64,000 nt of DNA from Bacteroidia bacterium (GTDB lineage Bacteria > Bacteroidota > Bacteroidia > J057), in NCBI GenBank assembly GCA_030430575.1, contig JAUIKF010000034.1, positions 24,860 to 88,859 on the forward strand, in the 5' to 3' direction. The notes under the pieces were generated by a model. It was given only the letters and a program-made list of their open reading frames with translations. It did not search any database and was not told where the DNA came from. Position numbers and translations under genes: made by a program. Shown here one piece after another: positions 1-8,246 of the stretch; the first letter of the stretch is position 1; each line of letters opens with the position of its first letter.

Positions 1-617
1 ATACTGGGCGTATCGAGCCCTATGGCCCCTATCTTGCGGTTTTCCGTCAACCAAGTAGCCGCTTTAGGGTCAAGGCCTGGAAAATGCAATTTGGGTACAG
101 CAGCGGGGCCTCGCTCCGCCGTGCCCATATACTGCTCCGCATTAGGCCAGTATTCTCCAAATCCTGTGAATAATAGCACAATAGCTCCGTCTGGCATCTG
201 TCCATTAATAGCTTCCCAGGCTTGCAAGTCTTCCACAGAGACGAGGTAATCACGATTTCCTTTCGCTTTTGCAGACACATCCACCACCACGCCTGGCCCG
301 ATCAATTGCTCTATGGGCACTTGTTCCACAGGTGCATGGCCTTTGGCGAAGTGGACAGGCGCATCCATATGTGTCCCACCGTGCTCTGCCGTCTGAAAAT
401 TGAAGGCACTATAGTAATAGCCTGCTTCCGTGAGGCCAGCGAAGACCGTGTCAAAGCCAAAGGCGCGCGAAGTGGGCCAATAGACTGTCGACTTATCGAA
501 CGTATGGGTGAGATCCACCCATTTGCCTTCAGGGAAAGTAGGACCTTCAGGTTCTTGAGCTGGGGGATTGCAGGCGAGCAGGAGGAGAAATGGCAGGAGG
601 AGGAATAAGTTTTTCAT
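1..617 (-). CDS. Cyclase family (kynurenine formamidase-like) lipoprotein, partial
   Basis: The C-terminal end lies beyond the left edge; 205 codons are visible. Translation from the ATG at 617 gives a short lipoprotein signal peptide with lipobox LLLAC (Cys16), so the protein is probably exported and lipid-anchored. The body has the cyclase-family (PF04199) signature HGGTHMDAPVHF at about residues 77-88, whose His and Asp residues bind a divalent metal in known members. Family members hydrolyse N-formylkynurenine or related amide or lactone bonds, but the substrate here cannot be read from the sequence. An exported form argues against a purely cytosolic tryptophan-degradation role. The next gene upstream is the UPF0158 gene, with a 38-bp gap. 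Confidence 0.85.
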   Translation of the reverse strand, partial: MKNLFLLLPFLLLLACNPPAQEPEGPTFPEGKWVDLTHTFDKSTVYWPTSRAFGFDTVFAGLTEAGYYYSAFNFQTAEHGGTHMDAPVHFAKGHAPVEQVPIEQLIGPGVVVDVSAKAKGNRDYLVSVEDLQAWEAINGQMPDGAIVLLFTGFGEYWPNAEQYMGTAERGPAAVPKLHFPGLDPKAATWLTENRKIGAIGLDTPS

Positions 618-655
618 AATTATTTCCCTGTCTATGTTCCAGAAAACGACATTTG

Positions 656-1093
656 TTAATCTTCAGAATAATATTCCAATTGGCTAATCAACCATTTTTT
701 ATACACTTCTTTTTGAAAGGAATACCAGGCATCCAACATGTCATGATAAGCAAGCTCATCTTTAAATCCTCGAAAAGGCCCTCGGCTATTTAACCGAAAA
801 AATAAGCGATCTTTGATGGCAGGCTGTTGTACTTGTTCTGCAAATGCTTCCATGATTTGATACCCTTTGCGTGATGGCATCGAAGTTATTTTAACTAACT
901 GGTCCTTCGTTTCCTCGATTTCATCTAAAGCGTCCTGCCACATGTCTACATAATCCTCTGCATCAGGATTGTCAAAATCAAGTGTTGAGATTACTTTACC
1001 CGTATCCTTGTTTACATAACAAACCATACTTGATTGTAGGTAATCGACCATTTCTTCTAGTTGCGATTCGGTGAGATTAAAAGGTATTTTCAT
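656..1093 (-). CDS. UPF0158 family protein
   Basis: This 145-residue acidic cytosolic protein has no signal peptide. It matches the UPF0158 (PF03682) pattern: an N-terminal helix (NLTESQLEEMVDYL), a short beta segment around VCYVNKDTGKVI, and a C-terminal aromatic-rich half with RLFFRLNSRGPFRGFKDEL and WYSFQKEVYKKW. The family is widespread and its function is unknown. It lies between two lipoprotein genes on the same strand with short gaps, but nothing indicates a shared task. Confidence 0.8.
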   Translation of the reverse strand: MKIPFNLTESQLEEMVDYLQSSMVCYVNKDTGKVISTLDFDNPDAEDYVDMWQDALDEIEETKDQLVKITSMPSRKGYQIMEAFAEQVQQPAIKDRLFFRLNSRGPFRGFKDELAYHDMLDAWYSFQKEVYKKWLISQLEYYSED

Positions 1094-1126
1094 TTTATAT
1101 AAGGGTTCATTTCCAACATTTATCTG

Positions 1127-1525
1127 TTATTCACACTTCCCTATCCCCCACCCTCGGTGTCCTTTTCCCTTTTCACATTTCCAGTTTTTCTGGATTTGGG
1201 TGGCGCGCCAGTGTCCTTTAGAGCGATCTGCATGCATGATGAGTTTCCAGGCGATCTGATTCCCCGCCTGAACAGGGTCGTGAATCAGCGTAATTCTATA
1301 GCTATCTGAGCCAAGGTCTTTGGAAGTGATCTTGATGCCTTTAGCCCCTTGTTTGGGAGAATAATCATAAAACATCTCCATCACCTGCTCGGGAGTTGAG
1401 ATATCAGTCCGTGCTTTAAGGGAAACGTTAAAACGGGAAGGATCCATTTCTACAAACTCTTCTGCTTTCTGTTGGCAACTGAGCGTAAGAAAGAGTAGGA
1501 AGATTAATGGAAAAGGAGTTTTCAT
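1127..1525 (-). CDS. Small secreted lipoprotein of unknown function
   Basis: The product is 132 residues. A 17-residue signal peptide ends in lipobox LTLSC, giving a mature N-terminal Cys17. The mature part is a compact alpha+beta domain with a C-terminal segment WRATQIQKNWKCEKGKGHRGW ending in a second Cys, so a disulfide between the two late cysteines is possible. The fold resembles small NTF2-like lipoproteins, but I do not recognise a named family. The ATG at 1525 is preceded by AT-rich DNA. It is probably anchored facing the periplasm. Confidence 0.65.
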   Translation of the reverse strand: MKTPFPLIFLLFLTLSCQQKAEEFVEMDPSRFNVSLKARTDISTPEQVMEMFYDYSPKQGAKGIKITSKDLGSDSYRITLIHDPVQAGNQIAWKLIMHADRSKGHWRATQIQKNWKCEKGKGHRGWGIGKCE

Positions 1526-1612
1526 AGTGCTTCAGTAAATCATTTTCACATACTAATATACACTATCCTCCGAAAGGAAGCTACTCCTATTCGCCCTTCC
1601 ATATTCATTTCC

Positions 1613-2806
1613 CTAGAAACTCCACTTCAAACGCATATACACTGATGTGCCAAGGTTTTGGTAGGTTGTATGGTCCTCAAGAAAAAAGGCTTGAGCAATG
1701 AAATCGACGTCCCAGTTTTCTTTAATGGAATGAGTCACAGTAGGAATGGCTGCCATCAAGTTCCCTGCTGGTGCATAGATCATAGAGGCGCCTAGGTTCC
1801 ATAAGGGCGTCACTTGGCCGCTTGCCGTAGCCAGGAAGCTCCATTTTGTGGGGAAAAGCGCCTTTGGCGTGAGCTGAGCACCAATCAAACCCGACTGGAG
1901 GTCAACAACGCTGAGCTGAGAAAGCCCACGGCTATTATAATAGACGCCACCACTGATATAAGGGCCATTTGTCAGTTGATAGTCAACCCCTACAGAAAGG
2001 CTCACAAGGTCCATAGAATCGGGAGAGATGGAGGTAGGGGTGAAATAGGTCATTTCTCCTTTGAGCCCCATTCCTTTGATGGAACCAGCCCACCCCAGGC
2101 CCAAAGCTATATCGCCTCGGTAATATCCCCCCAGCAACTGCACATCGTAATTCCATTTATTGAATTTGTACATAGCTGCACCTACAGATTCCTTCATATC
2201 TCTTGCTGGAGCAAAAGCCACCTCCACACTAGACAGCAAGCCTGGAAAATAAGTCAAACGAATGGCATCACTTCCTGGGCGTTCTTCATAGTCAAAGTCC
2301 AAAAAGTTGTAGGCATTAAACAGGTCATTGGGATTCCAAATGGTGTTGATGCCCCAGTTGATACGCTGGCGGCCTACTCGCGCCTCAAATTTGCCTTTGA
2401 CAAATTCGACATAAGCACGATCTATCATGCTATGACCAATCATCGCCGTGTCATCTAGCCAGATGATAGAGAGGTCCACAAGCCCATTGTATTGGTCGAT
2501 CAATGCGCCATAATTAGGGGTTAGTTTCACCTCCTCTCCCCATATCAAACGATTTCTTGCTTCTACTGCCACCGTCCAGTTTTGGTGAGGATACCACTTG
2601 AGATTCAGTCGGTTATGCAGCAGATTATTGGTGGTGAGGGTGGAGGCAATCGGTACGTAATTAGAGGTTTGCAGATATTTGGCATATCCGTTAAACGCCC
2701 ACTTAGGGGGCTTTTCTGGTTCGTCTTGTGCCATAAGATTAGGGGAGAAAAAGCTCCCAAACCCAAATAGCAAAAGTCCAATGATGTACCTTATTATTCT
2801 TACCAT
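1613..2806 (-). CDS. Outer-membrane beta-barrel protein of the Lol-like cassette
   Basis: The product is 397 residues with a signal peptide ending near LMAQ (residues 1-26). The mature chain alternates hydrophobic and polar residues and ends in RLKWSF; a terminal Phe is the usual C-terminal beta-signal of outer-membrane barrels. Phrases such as ARVGRQRINWGINTIWNPNDLF resemble the DUF1302/alginate-export-like barrels that often accompany an RND or ABC exporter and a LolA-like protein. It is the last gene of a same-strand run that starts with a TetR gene at 8106, 41 bp after the ATPase gene. I infer it is the outer-membrane end of that system. Its substrate is unknown. Confidence 0.7.
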   Translation of the reverse strand: MVRIIRYIIGLLLFGFGSFFSPNLMAQDEPEKPPKWAFNGYAKYLQTSNYVPIASTLTTNNLLHNRLNLKWYPHQNWTVAVEARNRLIWGEEVKLTPNYGALIDQYNGLVDLSIIWLDDTAMIGHSMIDRAYVEFVKGKFEARVGRQRINWGINTIWNPNDLFNAYNFLDFDYEERPGSDAIRLTYFPGLLSSVEVAFAPARDMKESVGAAMYKFNKWNYDVQLLGGYYRGDIALGLGWAGSIKGMGLKGEMTYFTPTSISPDSMDLVSLSVGVDYQLTNGPYISGGVYYNSRGLSQLSVVDLQSGLIGAQLTPKALFPTKWSFLATASGQVTPLWNLGASMIYAPAGNLMAAIPTVTHSIKENWDVDFIAQAFFLEDHTTYQNLGTSVYMRLKWSF

Positions 2807-2847
2807 TCTATCATCCGCTCATTTTATCATTCTATCATTTTCCTCCA
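2807..2847. repeat. Degenerate octamer array (ATGATAGA type)
   Basis: The whole gap between the ATPase stop and the barrel-protein start is made of degenerate 8-bp words. Read on the minus strand they include ATGATAGA, ATGATAAA and ATGAGCGG. The same octamer style recurs at 6599-6678, 36323-36401 and 38312-38365. No promoter is evident inside it. Confidence 0.7.
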
Positions 2848-3531
2848 TCATTCTTTCCTCACGTCCGAGACGATCATGCCATCTTCAAGCGTGATGACGC
2901 GCCTTGCCCGATCAATCACCCGCTGATCGTGGGTGGAGAAAATGAAGGTCACATTTTCCTTCATGTTCAGTTCATCCATGATGTCGAGGAGATTGGTCGT
3001 GGACAAAGAGTCCAGGTTGGCCGTAGGCTCATCCGCCAGGATGAACTTGGGTTTAGGTGCCAAGGCGCGTGCAACGGCTACGCGCTGTTGCTGGCCGCCA
3101 GACATTTTATTGGGGCGCTTGTCTCCTAAATCCCCTAGGCCAACCGCAGTTAGCAACTCCTCCGTACGCGCTTCACGCTCTGCCTTATCCCGCTTTTGCA
3201 ACAGCATCACAAATTCCACATTTTCCTTGGCTGTAAGCACGGGAATGAGGTTATATGCCTGGAAGACAAAGCCAATATTGTGTAAGCGAAAGTCAATTCG
3301 TTCATTGGCGGAAATATTGGTGATGTCGGTCCCATCTACGATCACTTGTCCCTTCGAAGCGGGATCTAGCCCACCTATGATATTGAGCAAAGTCGTCTTT
3401 CCAGAGCCTGAAGGGCCTACAATGGCAGTGAATTCTCCTGCCTCGATCTGTAGGTCTACCCCGCGCACAGCGTGTACAGGGACGGCCCCTTTGTATGTTT
3501 TGTGGACTTTTCTTGTTTCTATGATTGCCAT
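2848..3531 (-). CDS. LolD/MacB-type ABC transporter ATP-binding protein
   Basis: This 227-residue nucleotide-binding subunit has Walker A GPSGSGKTT (about 39-47), signature SGGQQQRVAVARAL, Walker B FILADEPTANLD and the H-loop STHD. Length and motifs fit the LolD/FtsE/MacB ATPases that power lipoprotein release or mechanotransmission rather than solute import. It lies between the barrel gene and two FtsX-type permease genes on the same strand. The two permeases probably form a LolC/LolE-like heterodimer with this ATPase as a homodimer. Confidence 0.92.
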   Translation of the reverse strand: MAIIETRKVHKTYKGAVPVHAVRGVDLQIEAGEFTAIVGPSGSGKTTLLNIIGGLDPASKGQVIVDGTDITNISANERIDFRLHNIGFVFQAYNLIPVLTAKENVEFVMLLQKRDKAEREARTEELLTAVGLGDLGDKRPNKMSGGQQQRVAVARALAPKPKFILADEPTANLDSLSTTNLLDIMDELNMKENVTFIFSTHDQRVIDRARRVITLEDGMIVSDVRKE

Positions 3532-3625
3532 GATAGTAGATTTTTATGTTGAAGAGAAGGGAACAGGGAGCAGAGAGAAGAATTAATTTAGTCTCTATTC
3601 CCTTTTCCCTTTTCACTATTCCTAA

Positions 3626-4864
3626 TTATATCGCTCTGACCGCTTCTGAAGCTTCCAGTTTTACCGCTTTATATGCTGGGAAAATCGCTGAGACAATTGC
3701 CGTAATAGCCACCATGATCACAATGTCAATGTAGTAGTCGCCTTTCAGCGCGGGATAAATAATGGGGCTAAGGCCCATGCTTTCAAAGCCAGCCCCAAAC
3801 ATTGACATATCGATCCCAGCAACCCCAAAGTGCCCAATCAATAAAGCCGCTGCAAGCATCCCAATTGGGGCGCCAATAAGGACCAGAAAAAACGTTTCCA
3901 GCATGATCATGCTAAATACTTTGCGCTGATTCATCCCTACACACATTAGCATTCCCAGCTCTCGCTTACGTTCAAGCACTGCCATCAGCATTGTATTCAC
4001 AATCCCAAAGCCCAAGGCTAGGAGGATGATTCCCATGATGATTTGCAAGGACTGATCAAATGTATCCACCATGATTTTGGTTGCAGGATCGAGGTCTCTC
4101 CATGACTCAAGCTTTACGCCTGGGAAAGCAGCAACTAACTTTGCTTTTTCCTGATCAACTGTGACAGCGTCCAGGGCATCAGCTTTGTTTTTTAGGGTAA
4201 AAGCAATTTCATGAAATTCGCCAGGGCGATTTAACATACTCTTGCCTTGCAATACACTTGCTCGAACATATACATGCAGCTCATCAAATTTGCTGTCAGA
4301 CGTTTTGTAAATCCCTATCACTTTGAAAGAACCCGCAATCAAGTTTCCATCAGGATCGGTAAAATTGACGGTCAATTTTCTCCCTATTGTTACTTTAAGT
4401 TTTTCTGCCAATCGTTTCCCTAAAACAATGGCAGATTTTTTCTTGCTCTCAAAAAAATCACCTTCTATGATCTTGGATTGTAGGTTAAAAACTTGCTGTT
4501 CCTCATCTGGGTTGATCCCAAATACTTTTACGCCATTGGTATTATGAGCTGTCTGGGCAAAGCCCATCGTGACGACACGGCTTGTGACAGCCGCCACCTC
4601 TGGAATGGCTCTCAAGTCATCCACCATTTTTTGTCCTTCAGGCAAGAAGTAGGATATGCCTCTATCTATCTCATAATCAGCATGGTGTATCTGAAAATGA
4701 GCCATTTTCAACGCAATAATGTCACGTACTCGTTGCTCACTTGCCCCCCATGAAAAGGAGATCAAAAAGATCGCGGCCCCTATCCCTAGCGCCAGGGCCA
4801 CCATGACCACCAAACTCCTCAGGTGGTTTCTCCATATATTTCGCCAAGCTATTTTTATCAACAT
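3626..4864 (-). CDS. FtsX/LolC-type ABC transporter permease (subunit 1)
   Basis: The product is 412 residues with one N-terminal membrane helix (about 17-40), a long periplasmic domain (about 45-265) and three C-terminal helices. It starts IAWRNIWRNHLRS, a typical LolC/E/MacB start, and ends YKAVKLEASEAVRAI, the conserved FtsX_C tail. It is one of two permeases in the cassette; the other lies upstream at 5369-6586. In the LolCDE family the periplasmic domain receives lipoprotein from the membrane and passes it to LolA, and a LolA-like gene is present at 6729. The gap to the other permease is occupied by an unrelated four-helix-bundle gene. Confidence 0.9.
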   Translation of the reverse strand: MLIKIAWRNIWRNHLRSLVVMVALALGIGAAIFLISFSWGASEQRVRDIIALKMAHFQIHHADYEIDRGISYFLPEGQKMVDDLRAIPEVAAVTSRVVTMGFAQTAHNTNGVKVFGINPDEEQQVFNLQSKIIEGDFFESKKKSAIVLGKRLAEKLKVTIGRKLTVNFTDPDGNLIAGSFKVIGIYKTSDSKFDELHVYVRASVLQGKSMLNRPGEFHEIAFTLKNKADALDAVTVDQEKAKLVAAFPGVKLESWRDLDPATKIMVDTFDQSLQIIMGIILLALGFGIVNTMLMAVLERKRELGMLMCVGMNQRKVFSMIMLETFFLVLIGAPIGMLAAALLIGHFGVAGIDMSMFGAGFESMGLSPIIYPALKGDYYIDIVIMVAITAIVSAIFPAYKAVKLEASEAVRAI

Positions 4865-4871
4865 AAGTGGT

Positions 4872-4909
4872 GAATTAAAATGAAAATCAAAATGAAAATG
4901 AAAGTATGA
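4872..4909 (+). repeat. Hexamer array (AAAATG/AAAATC) ending AAGTATGA
   Basis: Read on the plus strand this is AAAATG, AAAATC, AAAATG, AAAATG and then AAGTATGA (4902-4909), touching the stop codon of the four-helix-bundle gene. Similar arrays with the same terminal octamer occur at 8109-8147 (plus) and 55455-55497 (minus). A longer array of the same words in opposite orientation lies on the other side of the gene at 5291-5367. Confidence 0.75.
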
Positions 4910-5281
4910 TCAGGGTTCTTTTTGATTTTTTTGTTTCGTATTTAAGATCATTTTTGCACTAATCGCTGCTAACTCCTTCGCTTCGACAATTAATTCACTC
5001 CTTATCGATTCCTCTCCATATTTTACATATTCCATAATCAGCAAAGACACTTTTGTTTCTCTTATCTCCTTTAATACCAGAGTCATTTTGTGGATAAAAT
5101 CCTTGGAAGTAGTTGTCCCTTGGGCTTCGCCATAGTTCAGTGTCCCACTTCCAGATGAACGCATCATTTGATTACCATAGTAGATACCTGTATCATCATT
5201 AGGCAATGTTTTGCAAAACAGGATAATCTCCCCCGCAAACTTTACCAAGCGATCTTCCAAATTATATGGCTTGTTCTTCAT
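4910..5281 (-). CDS. Four-helix bundle protein (23S rRNA intervening-sequence family)
   Basis: This 123-residue, mostly helical protein begins with the family-typical NLEDRLVKFAGEIILF. It contains MMRSSGSGTLNYGEAQG and KEIRETKVSLLIMEY, hallmarks of the four-helix bundle proteins first described in 23S rRNA intervening sequences (TIGR02436). The molecular function is unknown. In Bacteroidota these genes are often found singly in unrelated contexts. Here it splits an otherwise compact transporter operon and is bracketed by inverted hexamer arrays, which suggests a later insertion that preserved both flanking reading frames. Confidence 0.85.
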   Translation of the reverse strand: MKNKPYNLEDRLVKFAGEIILFCKTLPNDDTGIYYGNQMMRSSGSGTLNYGEAQGTTTSKDFIHKMTLVLKEIRETKVSLLIMEYVKYGEESIRSELIVEAKELAAISAKMILNTKQKNQKEP

Positions 5282-5290
5282 GCCCCTTTG

Positions 5291-5367
5291 TATTTCATTT
5301 TAATTTTCATTTTAATTTTCATTTTCATTTTCATTTTAATTTTAATTTTCATTTTAATTTTCATTTC
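5291..5367 (-). repeat. Hexamer array (AAAATT/AAAATG), long copy
   Basis: About twelve consecutive hexamers of ATTTTA or ATTTTC on the plus strand (AAAATG/AAAATT on the minus strand) fill the space between the four-helix-bundle start codon and the stop of the upstream permease. The array is in opposite orientation to the one at 4872-4909, so the two resemble terminal inverted repeats around the gene. Unlike the other copies it lacks the AAGTATGA end. Confidence 0.8.
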
Positions 5368-5368
5368 C

Positions 5369-6586
5369 CTATCCCCGCATCGCCTGAATAGGCTCCATTC
5401 GCCATATTTTCCACATGGGGTAGATCGAAACAATCAGCGCAAAAATCAAAATGACGAAGGCTTGATTCACAAAAATACCTGGATCTATCATCGTGGGGAT
5501 GACTGCTTCTATTCCAAATTCTTCGTAGGCTTTGGCAAATTCTTCCCCAAACTGAATCGGGAAGTAGTGGAAGTAAATGACAAAAGGAAGGGAGATGAAA
5601 GCACCTGCAAGTACACCTAAGATAGACATAGTCACCGTTTCGATAAGCATGATAAATGCCAAGCGAGAGCGCTTCATTCCAATAGCTACTAACACGCCAA
5701 ATTCATACTGCCGTTCGGCAACCATCATCAGAACAGTCCCAAACATCCCAAATGCGATGATCATATATAGAATTCCCATCACCAAGATGCCCCCTGCCCG
5801 ATCGCTCTCTACGAACTGAGACAGTTCGGGTGCCATATCCACCCAATCCATCACCTCATATTCGCTAGTGTCGATTTTGGTCTGAAGGTTTTTCACCACC
5901 TGGTCCATCCTTTGAGGATTAGAAAGATTCAAGGCAAAAGCCGTCAACCGATTGTCAGCTCTCGTATATACTTGAGCTTCAGAAATCGTCATGAATATCA
6001 AGCGTGTATTCAGGTCTGGAGAGCCGTAGTGGACAATTCCCTCAATGGGATAAAGACCATAAGCTGTCGCGGCATGATAGCCCTGCCCCAATAATATGAG
6101 GTCATCTCCAACGTCTAAATTGAGTTTTTTTGCCAATCCCTCAGCTACCAAAATTCCTCTGGAGTCTTTGGTGAGGTAGCTACCTTTGACCATTTTATTT
6201 TCCAATCCAGTAAGCTTACTTTCCTCCTCTGGATCCATTCCTACCACCATGGAAAATTTAGAGACTGGCCCAGATGAAGCCAGGGCAAAAGTCTCCACTC
6301 GGGGAACCATCGCAGAAATATGCTGTTCGTCAGCTACAGCTTTGTGGATAAGCGGATTATCCTCAAAACTGTGGTCTAACGTCTGCTCATCCCAAAATCC
6401 TTTTTGGTGGACTTGTATGTATCCCGTATGGAACTGAACCATGTTGCGAATCATGTTCTCATAAGTACCTTCTTGTATAGAGCGCATGAATATCGCAATA
6501 GAAGCCGCCAGCAGCACCGACCCCATCGTGATGAAGGTCCGTCTACGGTTGCGCCACAGATTGCGCCAAGCGAGTTTGAATAGCAT
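5369..6586 (-). CDS. FtsX/LolE-type ABC transporter permease (subunit 2)
   Basis: The product is 405 residues with the architecture of its neighbour: N-terminal LAWRNLWRNRRRTF and one helix, a periplasmic domain of about 220 residues, then three helices and the closing WRMEPIQAMRG. The two permeases are clearly different in sequence, as LolC and LolE are, supporting a heterodimeric transporter. It lies downstream of the LolA-like gene and upstream of the four-helix-bundle insertion. I infer that it handles a dedicated outer-membrane lipoprotein or lipid rather than replacing the housekeeping Lol system. Confidence 0.9.
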   Translation of the reverse strand: MLFKLAWRNLWRNRRRTFITMGSVLLAASIAIFMRSIQEGTYENMIRNMVQFHTGYIQVHQKGFWDEQTLDHSFEDNPLIHKAVADEQHISAMVPRVETFALASSGPVSKFSMVVGMDPEEESKLTGLENKMVKGSYLTKDSRGILVAEGLAKKLNLDVGDDLILLGQGYHAATAYGLYPIEGIVHYGSPDLNTRLIFMTISEAQVYTRADNRLTAFALNLSNPQRMDQVVKNLQTKIDTSEYEVMDWVDMAPELSQFVESDRAGGILVMGILYMIIAFGMFGTVLMMVAERQYEFGVLVAIGMKRSRLAFIMLIETVTMSILGVLAGAFISLPFVIYFHYFPIQFGEEFAKAYEEFGIEAVIPTMIDPGIFVNQAFVILIFALIVSIYPMWKIWRMEPIQAMRG

Positions 6587-6598
6587 AGGTAAGTCATC

Positions 6599-6730
6599 AA
6601 TGAGTGAATGATAGGATGAGGGAATGATAAAATGGGAGGAAATGATTAAATGAATAGATGATAAAATGAGTAAATGACATTTTTCATTCTAAATTCTCCA
6701 TTTTCCATTCTTAATTTTTCATTATTAATT
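6599..6730. repeat. Octamer array followed by AATTAAGAATGGAAAATG-type words
   Basis: 6599-6678 is a plus-strand degenerate octamer array (GATAGGAT, GAGGGAAT, GATAAAAT and similar). 6681-6730 switches to words of the CATTCTTAATTTTTCATT kind, which also occur at 14092-14120 and 62862-62892. Together they make up the whole gap between the LolA-like gene and the permease gene. The array stops next to the LolA-like stop codon. Confidence 0.65.
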
Positions 6731-7493
6731 ATCCCCTAATCCGCTTCATATACTGAACCGTGAAGTAGGTATCAGGGATATCGAGGTCAAATTTGACCTT
6801 CGTAAATTGCATAATCGTCTGGTGCCCTTCCTTGTCGACGGGGCTGATCGTCATTTTGGTCACAAATAGACGCCCATCCATTTCCTTTACCTCTGACCCT
6901 TGCATCACATTGACCAGTTCATCGTCTTCGTCGTAATATTCCCCTTTCATCGTCAGGTATTCCGCTTTATCAATCCATAATAATACCTTTCCCCAGACTA
7001 CAGCTGCATCTTCTGTAGGGATCAATTCGATTTTCCAACATGCACGACCTTCGACAACTTCCTCTCCCAACAAAGTATGGTCGTAGTCATTGGTCAGGGA
7101 GAATTCACGGACGAGATCGTCATTGGTGAAGTCTGAGCCCATCCAGGACTGAGACATCATCGATGGAGGGAGCTTGATGCTCCGCTCGATCCGAGGCATC
7201 CAGGTCCAGACTTCTTTTCCACGCTTGAGGTTAGCCATCCCTTTGTCACGGGCAGGCGTCTTCACTACAATCAGGCTATATTCTGTGCCTTCCGACCAGA
7301 GGGTCATCGACATCTCCCGCTGCCAAGAAGGCCGCACAATGGTCATGGTGACATCCGCTTCCATCGATTTTACCCCTCGCTGACGCTTCTCCGCTTCATG
7401 GATGATTTCTTTGGCATCTTGTGCCCATATATTGGTGCTTCCCAGCAGGAAAACCAACACGATTGATTGGAGGATTATTTTAAATGTTTTCAT
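6729..7493 (-). CDS. LolA-like outer-membrane lipoprotein-sorting protein
   Basis: The product is 254 residues with a signal peptide ending at NIWAQ (about residue 25). The mature part matches the LolA-related outer-membrane lipoprotein-sorting proteins: an incomplete beta-barrel with MEADVTMTIVRPSWQREMSM early, KRGKEVWTWMPRIERSIKLPP in the middle and FTKVKFDLDIPDTYFTV at the end. Proteins of this type are usually encoded with two FtsX permeases and an ATPase, as here. The expected role is a soluble periplasmic carrier between the inner-membrane permeases and the outer membrane. The gap to the upstream TetR gene is only 13 bp, so the two are cotranscribed. Confidence 0.88.
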   Translation of the reverse strand: MKTFKIILQSIVLVFLLGSTNIWAQDAKEIIHEAEKRQRGVKSMEADVTMTIVRPSWQREMSMTLWSEGTEYSLIVVKTPARDKGMANLKRGKEVWTWMPRIERSIKLPPSMMSQSWMGSDFTNDDLVREFSLTNDYDHTLLGEEVVEGRACWKIELIPTEDAAVVWGKVLLWIDKAEYLTMKGEYYDEDDELVNVMQGSEVKEMDGRLFVTKMTISPVDKEGHQTIMQFTKVKFDLDIPDTYFTVQYMKRIRG

Positions 7494-7506
7494 AGGTTAT
7501 TAATCT

Positions 7507-8106
7507 CTAATGCTTTATTTCTACTTGTTCCAAATCGTATTTTTTCAGCAAATAATCTTTGATTTTTTCGATGGGCATGGCATCGCCCAGGACAATATGC
7601 TGAATCCCTACGCCATCCAATATGACGCCCAGCAACAACAATTCTTCCTCAGGATTGGGAATCCCAGCCTCCTGCAATAAAGGCAAAAAAAGCTGTGGCA
7701 TGCCTTCATATTTTCCCATCACAACTTCACGCATCTTTGGAAACTGATCTATCTTCAAGGAGAGGGAAGCAAGTAGTTTATTATATTCATGTTCTTCTAC
7801 AATCATGCTAAAGGCCTCTTCTATCACAAACCGCAACTTCCCTTTTGCGGTAGGTTGCTTCATCATTTTTTCAAAGAGAGCATCTCCATGTGCTACGGCA
7901 TCTTCTATCACTGCCTGTACAAGCCCTTCCTTCGTTTTAAAGTAATGAGGAATCAGCCCTTTGGCTACCCCAGCCTCTGTGGCAATTTGACTAATGGAAG
8001 TAGCGTGATACCCTTTTTCAGCAAATAATTTCAGGGCAGCATCCAGTATCTTTCGCTGGCTCGCCTGGCGGATTTCTTCAAATTGTTTGCTGCTTCTTGG
8101 GGACAT
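7507..8106 (-). CDS. TetR family transcriptional regulator
   Basis: This 199-residue protein has a TetR_N helix-turn-helix at about residues 15-62 (ILDAALKLFAEKGYHATSISQIATEAG, then LIPHYFKTKEGL) and a variable ligand-binding C-terminal domain. It is the first gene of the Lol-like cassette, so it probably represses its own operon in response to an unknown, possibly lipidic, ligand. An imperfect palindrome of TetR-operator style lies about 55 bp upstream of its start. The start ATG at 8106 is followed upstream by a hexamer array. Confidence 0.92.
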   Translation of the reverse strand: MSPRSSKQFEEIRQASQRKILDAALKLFAEKGYHATSISQIATEAGVAKGLIPHYFKTKEGLVQAVIEDAVAHGDALFEKMMKQPTAKGKLRFVIEEAFSMIVEEHEYNKLLASLSLKIDQFPKMREVVMGKYEGMPQLFLPLLQEAGIPNPEEELLLLGVILDGVGIQHIVLGDAMPIEKIKDYLLKKYDLEQVEIKH

Positions 8107-8108
8107 TT

Positions 8109-8147
8109 GAAATAAAAATGAAAGTTAAAATAAAAATGGAAGTATGA
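8109..8147 (+). repeat. Hexamer array ending AAGTATGA (solo copy)
   Basis: Plus-strand words AAAATG, AAAGTT, AAAATA, AAAATG lead to AAGTATGA (8140-8147), immediately upstream of the TetR start codon. It has the same order and the same end as the copies at 4872-4909 and 55455-55497. Its position is in the TetR 5' leader. Confidence 0.7.
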
Positions 8148-8160
8148 ATCCATTTTTTGG

Positions 8161-8176
8161 TTGACCAGTCAGTCAA
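8161..8176. promoter_or_regulatory. Candidate TetR operator
   Basis: TTGACCAGTCAGTCAA has arms TTGAC and GTCAA around six bases, a layout common in TetR-family operators. It lies about 55 bp upstream of the TetR gene that heads the Lol-like cassette, where autoregulation would be expected. The assignment rests on form and position only. Confidence 0.45.
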
Positions 8177-8246
8177 TGGCAAATACGCAAATATTTTGAA
8201 TAAGTTCAAATTGGGGGGTATGACTTTCGTCAGTTAAACCTGTAAA

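Noticed and set aside
1814..2458. 214-codon plus-strand open frame
   Set aside because: It lies fully opposite the outer-membrane barrel gene and its translation shows no domain or signal peptide.
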